Below, one piece after another: positions 47,900 to 56,958 of a stretch of DNA of 64,000 bases. The notes under the pieces are model-generated. The model was not told the origin of the DNA. It saw only the letters and a list, made by a program, of their open reading frames with translations, and did not search any database. Position numbers and translations under genes: made by a program. The DNA comes from Brachionus manjavacas (taxonomy: Eukaryota > Rotifera > Eurotatoria > Ploima > Brachionidae): positions 3,269,501 through 3,333,500 of the forward strand of contig JAHQIY010000005.1 in the NCBI GenBank assembly GCA_019054805.1, in the 5' to 3' direction. How positions within the stretch are numbered: the stretch's first letter is position 1; each line of letters starts with the position of its first letter.

Positions 47900-48620
47900 A
47901 GCAAATTTCAGATCCTTTTAACCATTTCGGATTCCGACAGCTTTTTAAACATGGAAAAGTGTAGCTTTGGTTAAAAGCGGGCTAGTTTAAGTATGGTCGC
48001 GAAACAATTGCCCTTCACCCCAGTTATACTTTCAATGTTTGAGTCAAGATATTCTGACATAATCTTATTACAAGTTCACACTTGACATTAGAGATTCAAT
48101 TGTGTCAATTCCTAAGGCGTTTACATAACTTCTTTTTGCAGAGTTTTTTTGAAAGACTTGAAAGTGCAAACATACTTTTTAGAATGTTTGATTAAGAGAC
48201 ATTTATCCTTCATATTTCTGTCTCTTTAATGGCCAAAGCATCTATTCCATTTAGGAGCATTGGTCTTACTAACGTTTGATACAACTGAGACTTAATATTA
48301 AAGTCTAGGCATCTTCTAATAACACTTCTTTTTACTAAAACGCTGCCATGTTAAATGGAGTTTTTTGGCATTTGGTGTAGGTATGGTTTGTCACTATCTT
48401 ATTAAAGGAAAATCTCAGATAGTTCATTTGATCTCCAAATGCCTTCTCATACTTAAACAATGTCTTATTTTAGTTTAAGTCAAGATCATGATTACAGTTT
48501 TTCTGGACTAACTTTGGTTTGCGCAAGACAACCAAACGCCTCTGTCTTATCGATGAATTTTCTTCTCAACTTTTTAGCCATTTTATTCGAAAAGTGACTT
48601 ATCGAATACGACAATTTTTT
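47900..48620 (-). mobile_element. Heavily decayed LINE reverse-transcriptase remnant
   Basis: On the minus strand, around 48300-48220, a broken reading resembles the LYQTLVRPMLLNGIDAL type block (R-P-LLYG region of non-LTR elements). Around 48460-48400 the FSFNK-type and YLG-like stretches can be guessed. Stops and indels are frequent; only the family level can be supported. Confidence 0.5.
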
Positions 48621-49436
48621 CTTTTGAATCTTCTTTTTTACAAGACTAGAATGTGGAGTCTATGAATGGAATTTTTTGCATTTTTTTCTTCGTCTTTAGG
48701 TAAATAAGCTTATAATTATCTAATTTTACAGACCAAATTTAGAATAATTGAAATATTGGCTAATTTTCGGATGGTAATAGTTTTTAAAAATTATTGTCAA
48801 GATAACTTAAATGAACTTTAATTCAATAGTTATATTTCAAATAAGATGAAAATGTTGGATCAACAATTCATTATTTAATAAATGCATTCAAATTAAAAAT
48901 CGGATTTTATCCCCTGGAAAAATTATATGTCATTAAAAGGTTTTAAATTTTTTTCAAAAAAAAAAATAAAAGCTTATTTTGATAAATTTCAGAAAATTTT
49001 TTCAAAAAAAACTTTTTAAAATGATGAATAGCCGAGAATAATTCTAAATTACAGAATGGAGAAGAAAAAGGATCCATTCAAGCTTTAATTCTTAAAAAAA
49101 TAAAATTCATTTCAAAGAAAAAAAATTAAATGCTGAAATATCTGAATATTATATTATATTAAAGCAAAAAATTAACCAAAAATGAAAATGGTAAGTGAAA
49201 GGTAATAAACTCTGTTTTTTTTTGTAATTTGTCACAAAAACGGCCCTAAATAGTAGCGGAATCAATCAATATAGCTAAATTGATAAATTGCCAATTCCAT
49301 AATATCTTAATAAATGGTTGAAAATAACTTATTGATGATAAATTTTTTTCTCAAAATAACTAATTCTAAAAAAAAAGATAAAAGTTTCATCTGTGATCAA
49401 TCGACTGCAAACAGGCGTTTTTTTTATAACTTTTTT
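48621..49436. other. Intergenic, no gene seen
   Basis: AT-rich spacer between a LINE remnant and the hAT element. No exon-like block was recognised. Confidence 0.45.
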
Positions 49437-49444
49437 ATTTAACA
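49437..49444. repeat. Target-site duplication of the hAT element, left copy
   Basis: ATTTAACA sits directly outside the left end. The identical octamer is at 53272-53279. Eight base pairs is the hAT hallmark. Confidence 0.9.
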
Positions 49445-49612
49445 CAGACACTTGTACCCATCTTTTCTCAGGTTTTGGGTGGGTATGGGTAAAACCCACC
49501 GAACCAATACCCACACCCAAAACCTGAATTTTTCGGGTAGCATTACCCATACCCATACCCAAATACCCGAAATTTTCGGGTAACAATACCTATACCAACA
49601 CATATAACCTGA
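49445..49612. repeat. Left terminal inverted repeat of the hAT element
   Basis: A 168-bp arm starting CAGACACTTGTACCC and ending ACATATAACCTGA. Its sub-repeats are variants of CCCATACCCA, ACCCAAAACCTG and ACCCGAAA. An open frame through it and past it is not a gene: its TIR-encoded part is repeated exactly in the other arm. Confidence 0.92.
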
Positions 49613-49695
49613 TATTTTTGCTAAAGTTAAAAAAAAACTATGTATTGTTAAGATATTTTATTTCAAAAAGTAAAAATTTAAAATATTAATAGACA

Positions 49696-52600
49696 TTAAC
49701 ATTCATTTAACTCTTCAAGGATATTAATATTTGCTCTTAGCATGCTTCTTGTAATAAATAAATTGTCCTTCATGTTTCCATTTCTTTTATTGGATATAAT
49801 TCCGCAAATACTAAAGAAGCGCTCAATAAAAGCGCTAGTTGGAGCAATATTTAATACAAAAATAGCCAGTTTAAGAAGTTTTGGAAACTTTTCTTTATAT
49901 TTTCTCCAAAACTTTTTTGTTGAATTAAAGGATCTTAAATTTGTTTTGTCTAGTAACTCAGCAAAGCTTCTAATTTCTTGGTCTAGCTCAATTTCTAATT
50001 TGAAGACTTCAGATTCTCTATTATTTTCGTTTCTCCTTTCATCGTCTTTAAACATATGAGAAAAAAAACATTCCCCATCTGTACTTAGAACACTTAAATC
50101 AGTTTCATTAATTTCTTCATTATTATCTTCATTTATTTTGAAAACCTTTAAAAAAACAAGTTTGAGCGAAGCTAAAGCATCTTTTAATATGTTTCTAGAA
50201 AATTTTTTATTAGCCCAATGACTGATTTTCGAAACAGCCAACACAGGAGCAGCCTTAAAATTATAAAATGATTCAAAAAAAATAATTTTTCAAAATTATC
50301 TTTATATTTATTACTTTATATATCGGCGAATTTAATTCAAAATCAAACTTATGTCTTACACTAACCATTAAAAGTGCACAAAGCCTTTGTTGAATTTCAT
50401 CTTCCAGATCCATTTTTTCCCAGATATACAGCATTTGAAAAAGACCCGGAAGTACACCTACAATTGAGGTATTATTGTTTTGAAGTCCAATTGAGAAAAG
50501 GTATGCTGGTTTTAAAATCTGAATATATGTTTCTATGGTTTTCAATTGAACTGGACATTTTAATTCAAGATTATTTTCGTCAAAGGCTCCCTTGTCGTAC
50601 GCTCTTTTGACGGATTCGAGCATCATAAATGCTGAAGACCAACGAGTCAAATTTTCTAACCGTAAACGGCATTTCTTTTCTCTGAAAATGTCATTTAGCT
50701 TGATAGAATTTCTAACATGACTTTTGGAAGTATTAAGTTCTTTGAGTAATTTTGATAGTTCACGTATTGAAATAGCATGTCTCACGGCTATGTTGAGCTT
50801 ATGACAAGCACATGAATATCTAGGAATAACATTGTCACCTATTTCAATATTAAAATCCATAAATGGTTCACCTTTATCTTCAGCGTACTCTACACTTTCA
50901 GTTAAATTTATATTTTGAGCTATTTGCCTAATATTATTTGAAAATTTTCCATCAAGGCTAATCACGTGCTTAAATCTTAAGCTTTCAATATCTTTTATTG
51001 ATTCAGTTACCTCAGAATCAATTGTAAATATACCCGGAAGCTCTTCGCGAGTGACAATATTTTGACTATGATCTATATCATTATTATTTTCTAAATTGGC
51101 CTCAGTTGAGGAAATTGGATATTCCAAGTCTAATTCATCAGACAAACTATCGTCACTTTCGATTACGTAAGTATATAAGCCTTTTGAGGAATAACTATTA
51201 TTAATTAAATTATTTAAATTTAAATTCTATTAAAACTTTTACTCATTATTTCATTCTTTTCATATAAATTTTTGTCTTCGTCAAACAAAATCTGTTTAAA
51301 TAGCCGAATCAAAGAACTCCCTTCATCGCATGTAATCCCTAAAAATCGATTTTCAAAAATTTAATTTTTTTAAAATAAATGTTAAATGATTTAATACCAT
51401 TAAGTTTTTTCTTGTCAAATTTATATTTATTAATCATGGATTCTAGAGCTAATTTTATGTTCTCGGCGTTATGTGTACCTGGCATTCGTATTATACCAAT
51501 AATCATAAATTCTCTTTCGAGTAAATTATTTGTAACTATAGCTCCACATGCAATAAAATCTGATCGACTCTCACTAGTCCAAATATCAATAATAAGAAAA
51601 ATCGAAATAGCCATATTGAGTTTATTTTCAATCGATTTATGTAATTTGTTTAATATCTCAGGTAATATTTTTCTTTTAACTCCCGATAGTTTGGTATTTT
51701 TAATTCCGGGTTGACAATCCTACAAAAAAACGGACGCTTAAGTTGCTCAAAACTTTGGTATGATGTGACTAGCCATTTAATAAAATTAAGCATTTCGTCT
51801 TATATTTCAGTAATATTTGCTTTTTTATTAATTTTTTTGTAACGCGTGAACCAATCAATTAATGTTTCATGCGTTTTTAAGTGCTTATTTAAATTTGTTA
51901 TTTGTGTGAACGGCGCATAAAAGTCTTTTTCGCATATTTTACACTGGAATTTTAGATTTTTGTCTTCAGGCATAGTTGTAAATTTCCTCGGACAGTTAAA
52001 AATGCGTTATAGGCGATTTTACCTTTTTTATATTACCTATATAAAAGGTTTTTTTGGGAAAAGAATTTTGAGTAGACATTTGAATCAGTTTCTGAACTGT
52101 TGGATCATCATCGTCGTCTTCATTTTCGTCCAAGTCAATACCCACGACATCATTTGAGTTATTAAACAAGTGAGGTGTTTTTTTCGAATTTATGTTGGCA
52201 AAGTACTTATCCGCATTCAATGAATCTGGATCTATTGGTTCAGATATAATTCTGGAACTGGAACACGGTTCAGAATTTTTAGTTTTTTGGGCATTATCAA
52301 TTTCTTCATCTTCCTCAAAAGTTGTCTCATGTACTGCTAAAGTTTTTTTACTTTTTTCTCTTAGATTCGGTGTCTGTCCGGAATTATTTGCTTTTTTTGA
52401 TCTTAAACTAGAGTTTATTTGCGATTCCAAAATCAAAGAAATTGGTCTCCTTTTGCTGGCATTATTAGCTCTTTTTTGTACCTCTGAGCAGGGTTTGGTT
52501 ATTTGTTGTTGAGTATTAAGAAACTCCAATATTTGGCATTTTAACAAGTAAGGTTTTGAATAAAATGTAACCTTAGCATCAATTACTTCACCCAATTCAA

Positions 52601-52811
52601 ACTAGAAAGAAAAATATTTAAAAAACAATTAAAGACTGGTTTTAATTATTTTAGCCACCTCTTTAACTATTTTTCCATCTTTAATTTTACTAGACTCTAT
52701 TGATGAAGTTTTTATGTTCATTTTTTGTTTTAGGAACTTTTTCATAACACCATCTGGTAGGTCATCGACTTGGTGCTCAAGGACTTCAACAGTTACACTA
52801 TTAAAATTCAT
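49696..52811 (-). pseudogene. hAT transposase, nearly complete, one in-frame stop
   Basis: Several exons on the minus strand encode, in order: an N-terminal acidic region (52811-52029), a C2H2/BED-like zinc finger with CKICEKDF and HLKTH (about 51960-51850), IIDIWTSESRSDF with the first catalytic Asp (about 51590), GITCDEGSSL-like sequence after a short intron, CACHKLNIAV with the C-x2-H signature and TRWSSAFMMLES (about 50820-50600), and the C-terminal dimerisation region APTSAFIERFFSICG (about 49870). A TAA at 51800-51802 lies in the continuous frame between the zinc finger and the catalytic part, with no intron that could remove it visible. The rest reads cleanly, so the break is recent. 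The junction near 52029-51973 is unresolved. Confidence 0.82.
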
Positions 52812-53103
52812 TCCTCAAAATGATCTATACTTATTTTCTAATATATAAATTTGCTAATTTTTGTCTTTTATATTTTATTTCAACTAGTATTTAGTACATA
52901 GATTGCTTATTTAAGGATTTAAAATTATTTAAAAATTAAAATTTATGATTTGTGAAATCGAATATGATAAAATTTGACTGCAAAATTCTCTTTTTTTTTT
53001 TATTATTTTTAAAATTTTATTAATATAAAAGGGACAATTTTAAGTATTACAACTCGTTAATTTTAAGTTTCTGAGGTATGTTTAAGTAGATAATGCGAAA
53101 ATT

Positions 53104-53271
53104 TCAGGTTATATGTGTTGGTATAGGTATTGTTACCCGAAAATTTCGGGTATTTGGGTATGGGTATGGGTAATGCTACCCGAAAAATTCAGGTTTTGGG
53201 TGTGGGTATTGGTTCGGTGGGTTTTACCCATACCCACCCAAAACCTGAGAAAAGATGGGTACAAGTGTCTG
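53104..53271. repeat. Right terminal inverted repeat of the hAT element
   Basis: Reverse complement of the left arm over 168 bp, no mismatch seen by eye. It is followed by the target duplication ATTTAACA at 53272-53279. Confidence 0.92.
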
Positions 53272-53279
53272 ATTTAACA

Positions 53280-55125
53280 GCTAGTACAGAGAGTACAAAA
53301 GGATATAGGTATTATTCTTTCCTTTGTATGTTTTTTTTGCTATCGTAAAATCAACATATAAAATTTGTCGTTTTTGTTCCCGTAATAGACTAAGGAATGA
53401 CAAACTTGAATTGACCTTGAATTGAATTCTTCCAATAGTTGATTATATCAATTATAGTAATAAAACCATTTTAAAATTTTAGACAATACAATTTTATTTA
53501 AGAACTTAAAATATAAACGAGAATAATCTAATAATTCTTTTTTTTACTAATCAAAGATTGCTTTAAATTAACTAATAATTCTTTTAATTCATTCTTTTGG
53601 TAATAAAATTTTTTAACATTCTCAACAAAATTTTTATATTCTTTCATTTCAATATTCAAAAGTGGAAATAATTTCAAAGTCTGATCCTATGAAAAATATC
53701 TCAAAAAAAAATTAGCGGTTTATTCAATTGAAATAAAGGCGCCACTCTTAATTTTAAATAGTAAGAATAAGACTGTTGTTAAGTTTTTTTAAATACTTTT
53801 TTTAAATTAAATGTGAAGAACCGTCCATTCTCGTTTACATAGCTTTTAACATGGCGAACGGATTTTGATTATTTGTCAAATACAACCATGTTAAATTTTT
53901 GAAAGTTATTTATATAATCTTCAGTTTTTAAAATGGTGCAATTTTGATTTTTTTATTATTTCAAGTTTTTAAATTTCATTTTTAGATTTACATGATCAAT
54001 GAATATTTCATTGAGAAATTTTTTAAAAATAATTAAAACTTTTTTTAATTTTTGTTTTGATTTAAAATTTTTAAAGAAAACGTTTATATTGAATGTAAAA
54101 AAATGAAGTGTAAATCAAACTAACAGAAAGGGACACTTAAACCACCTAGTGTTAACTTAAAAATTAAAATTATTAACTTTCTTGTATAAATAAAAAGGCT
54201 GAAAATTTTTGTTTTTAACAATTCTAAAAGAAAGTTCGAGTTATTATTTTTCAAATTCTATTCGGTTTTGTTATTTTTAAATTTCATAAAACGGAAAAAA
54301 TAAAGTAAAAAAAGAAATAAAATAAAAAAAAGTCAATTCTAAAAAAATTTCATAAAAATGTCGTTTTTTTGCACTTTTGAAATTTTATTTTTTTCTTATA
54401 TTCAAAAGATCAAATCACACAAAATAAAATGTTTTAACGAATTAGTTTTTGATGTTAAATTTTTAACTTTTAAAAAGTTTTAGTTATATTTACTAAATTT
54501 TTTTCGGTTTTCATAAATTTGGTAAAAAATAACAAAACAGAACAGAATTAGGAAATTTTATTTTTAAAATTTCAAAAAAGCTTTTTCTCTTCAAGGCTAT
54601 AATTAAATCAAAATAGCCAAAATTCGGTATTCTTATGTCTTTTTTACAAATGTTACAAATTTACGTAAAATTTAGATGTTAAATGTAAATCAAAAAAAAA
54701 TTCATAGAAAAATCTAATAAATAAAATTTTATATATGTTGACAGAATTATGAAAAGATTTTTTCCAAAAAGCACATCCTAACCAAAAACCTTTTACATTT
54801 TAGTCTTATGCTATAAAATTGATCAATATTCATCATTTTAAAGCCAAACTTAATCAATAAAAGGTTAATATGATGTCAATTATTAGAACTTTAATTAAAA
54901 GACCAATGTTTACATTCTAACTTAAGCATTAGTTGATTTCCCATTAATTTTCTGATTAAAAATTTAAAATATATTTTTTTGCTGTTAAAAAAGCGAAGTT
55001 TATTACACAGCTTTTCTTAAAAGCTTCTTTTTTATAAAATCTTTTTTTTTAAAAACGAAAATTAATTCATATGTCAAATAGAATCAATTTTTTGCATTGA
55101 ATGAATCAATTCGTCATCATCAATC
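53280..55125. other. Gene-poor AT-rich intergenic stretch
   Basis: Apart from the doubtful coiled-coil frame at 53448-53686, nothing was recognised. Long A and T runs dominate. There is no repeat structure with clear ends. Confidence 0.45.
53448..53686 (-). other. Possible 3' coding exon of a coiled-coil protein
   Basis: After an acceptor-like TTTTCATAG the minus strand stays open for about 79 codons. The composition is protein-like: DQTLKLFPLLNIEMKEY, then KKFYYQKNELKELL and further Lys/Leu/Glu-rich heptad-like sequence. No matching upstream exon could be fixed. It may be a small unrecognised gene or chance in AT-rich DNA. Confidence 0.25.
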
Positions 55126-55135
55126 TATATAAATA
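55126..55135 (+). promoter_or_regulatory. TATA box of the Gly/Cys-rich mini-protein gene
   Basis: TATATAAATA lies 50 bp upstream of ATG 55176. This leaves room for a start site near 55155 and a 5' leader of about 20 nt. It is the clearest TATA box placed correctly relative to a gene in the window. Confidence 0.55.
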
Positions 55136-55175
55136 AAGTTAGATTTGGATTCATTGAGGAATAAAATTTTGTAAA

Positions 55176-55391
55176 ATGATTGGACTTATGCCTTTTCAAA
55201 TGTATGGTTTTAGTTATTCAATGCCAATAGTGCATTATTTTGGACAAATGCATGGGACTTCATTTCCATATGGACAAGGAAGTTGTGGACCTGGCTTAAT
55301 GAACGGATATCCAATGGGCAGATGTGGTAATGCAGGGCAAAATCAATGTGCACCAAGGAGATGCGGAGGAGGCGGACCTTCTCGGAGATAA
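55176..55391 (+). CDS. Gly/Cys/Met-rich mini-protein (71 aa), function unknown
   Basis: A single-exon frame with a well-placed TATA box upstream and AATAAA at 55483-55488 downstream, so it looks like a compact complete gene. The N-terminal half is Met/Tyr/Phe-rich (MIGLMPFQMYGFSYSMP). The C-terminal half is rich in Gly, Pro, Arg and Cys (GSCGPGLMNGYPMGRCG, APRRCGGGG) with four cysteines. There is no signal peptide or membrane segment. The composition recalls structural or keratin-associated-type small proteins, but no family is recognised. Base composition is clearly less AT-rich than the flanks. Confidence 0.6.
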   Translation: MIGLMPFQMYGFSYSMPIVHYFGQMHGTSFPYGQGSCGPGLMNGYPMGRCGNAGQNQCAPRRCGGGGPSRR

Positions 55392-55779
55392 TCAAGATTT
55401 AGATTAGAATTTTATGATAACCTAGAATAAGAATTTAGAGACTATAAATTCGTTACATGAACTCTAATATTTTGATTTTCATAATAAAAAGTTAAATTTT
55501 ATATTCTGTAATTTAATATTTAATTAAATAATTGTTAAAAGACTAAAGGATTAAATCAAAAATGGAAGGGACTCGTTGTCTAAGGTTTTTATTTTTTAAA
55601 TTGTTTCTTAAAGAGACGCGTTCCCAACTTTAAAATTTTATCGGCTTTATAAAGTCAATTCACTCAAAATTAGTTTCATAGTTAAAGATTTAAAAAAAAA
55701 TTTCTTCCAAAATTATTTTTTTGTCATAGAAACTTTGATAGTTAAAAGAAAACGATCTTAAAAATGGCTATTAAATAAG

Positions 55780-56811
55780 ATGACGTCCTTAATTATTGAG
55801 AATTTATTACTGGATCTGAGACACTTTTTGGACGATGCGCTTACATTCATTGAATTCTACGAGGCTAATGAAAGAGAACCAAGCATAAAATTTACCACTA
55901 ACAATGAAGAAATTGACAAACTAAAGCAAAGTTTGGAAAAATTTGCCAATTTAATGCATGAGATAAAAACAAAACTTAGTTGTTCATTCATCCATGAATT
56001 TAACTCATCTATTGAATATTCTCAAAATTTTAAACGCAAAAAAAAATATTTTTTCAATACAATGCTCAAACGTTTATTTTCTCTTGAATGTAACTTGAAA
56101 ACATTCGATTGTAAAAATGAAGTTCTAAAAAATTATTTCAAAATCATACAAAAGCTTGTACAAAAAGTACTCGATTTTATCGGCTATTTAGAGTCTAACC
56201 GATGGCACCGGTCCATTGCTGTTGAGATTTTGGATCAAATTTCCTCTTATTCGTCAAAGTTGTCAAATATTTTTGCGAAATTTTTTGATTTATTAAATCA
56301 TAGGAACCAAATATGCCGAGCAACAAATGAACATTTTTTTAAAGATAAAATTAATGATTCAGCCAAAGCTAACAGAAAACGAAAAAAAAATCTCTTCAAA
56401 AAATTTAGCACTTTTATTTTAAAACCGTCTAAATCAAGAATTAGTGATTTTTTCTCAAGTAAAAACATCTATTTGTCCAAAACAGTCATTTTTTTATTGG
56501 TATTAACATTAATAGCATTACTTTTACCATTGTTAGGAAATTTTGTTTCCAAAAATTCAAATATTTACACCATAGACTTGTCTAGTGTCTCCAGATTAGG
56601 CAATCAATACAACAGTTTAATAAATAAGAAATTTGATTTTTTTGGTGATGTAAGTTTAGCTAGATATTTTAATTTATTTAGCAACACAAAGATTGATACT
56701 AGTCCTAAAACAAATAATGTATGGGATCAGATTTTTTCGCATATGAAAGAATTTTATGTAGTTTTTATAAGCTTAACAGCTTTTCTATCTTTAGAGTTTT
56801 TTATAAAATAA
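55780..56811 (+). CDS. Orphan single-pass or tail-anchored membrane protein (343 aa, intronless)
   Basis: No family is recognised. The frame is uninterrupted for 343 codons. The first 230 residues are predicted mostly helical and polar, with several Leu/Lys-rich amphipathic stretches (for example LKNYFKIIQKLVQKVLDF, and VEILDQISSYSSKLSNIFAK) and a basic patch (NRKRKKNLFKKF). A strong hydrophobic segment follows at about residues 235-256 (VIFLLVLTLIALLLPLLG). The C-terminus is again hydrophobic (FYVVFISLTAFLSLEFFI), so two membrane segments flank a luminal or cytosolic loop of about 65 residues. The layout resembles spectrin-like or KASH-type proteins only in general shape. It lies between the mini-protein and chitinase genes on the same strand. 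Confidence 0.7.
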   Translation: MTSLIIENLLLDLRHFLDDALTFIEFYEANEREPSIKFTTNNEEIDKLKQSLEKFANLMHEIKTKLSCSFIHEFNSSIEYSQNFKRKKKYFFNTMLKRLFSLECNLKTFDCKNEVLKNYFKIIQKLVQKVLDFIGYLESNRWHRSIAVEILDQISSYSSKLSNIFAKFFDLLNHRNQICRATNEHFFKDKINDSAKANRKRKKNLFKKFSTFILKPSKSRISDFFSSKNIYLSKTVIFLLVLTLIALLLPLLGNFVSKNSNIYTIDLSSVSRLGNQYNSLINKKFDFFGDVSLARYFNLFSNTKIDTSPKTNNVWDQIFSHMKEFYVVFISLTAFLSLEFFIK

Positions 56812-56958
56812 TAAAAAATAAAATGTTTATCTTTGGAAATAAAAGCTTTAATCAAATAATCGAATGTCAATTATTCAAAAACTTCTATTGATCACATTAC
56901 TTAAATTTTATATAAAAATAAATTTTAAATTAAAAAAAAAATAACATTCTTTTTAAAA

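Larger units (their letters stand above)
49445..53271 (-). mobile_element. hAT-superfamily DNA transposon, 3.83 kb, with 168-bp terminal inverted repeats
   Basis: The ends CAGACACTTGTACCC and GGGTACAAGTGTCTG are flanked by the 8-bp duplication ATTTAACA. The terminal inverted repeats run 49445-49612 and 53104-53271 and appear identical over 168 bp, much longer than the usual 10-30 bp of hAT elements. They are rich in GGGTATGGGTA- and TTTTGGGTG-like sub-repeats. Inside, a minus-strand multi-exon gene encodes the transposase. The identical ends and exact duplication show recent insertion. Confidence 0.92.

Noticed and set aside
49329..49586. 85-codon frame starting MLPENFGYLGMGMGN
   Set aside because: It is the translation of the hAT terminal inverted repeat. 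The other arm (53130-53348) gives the same first 47 residues before running into flanking DNA.
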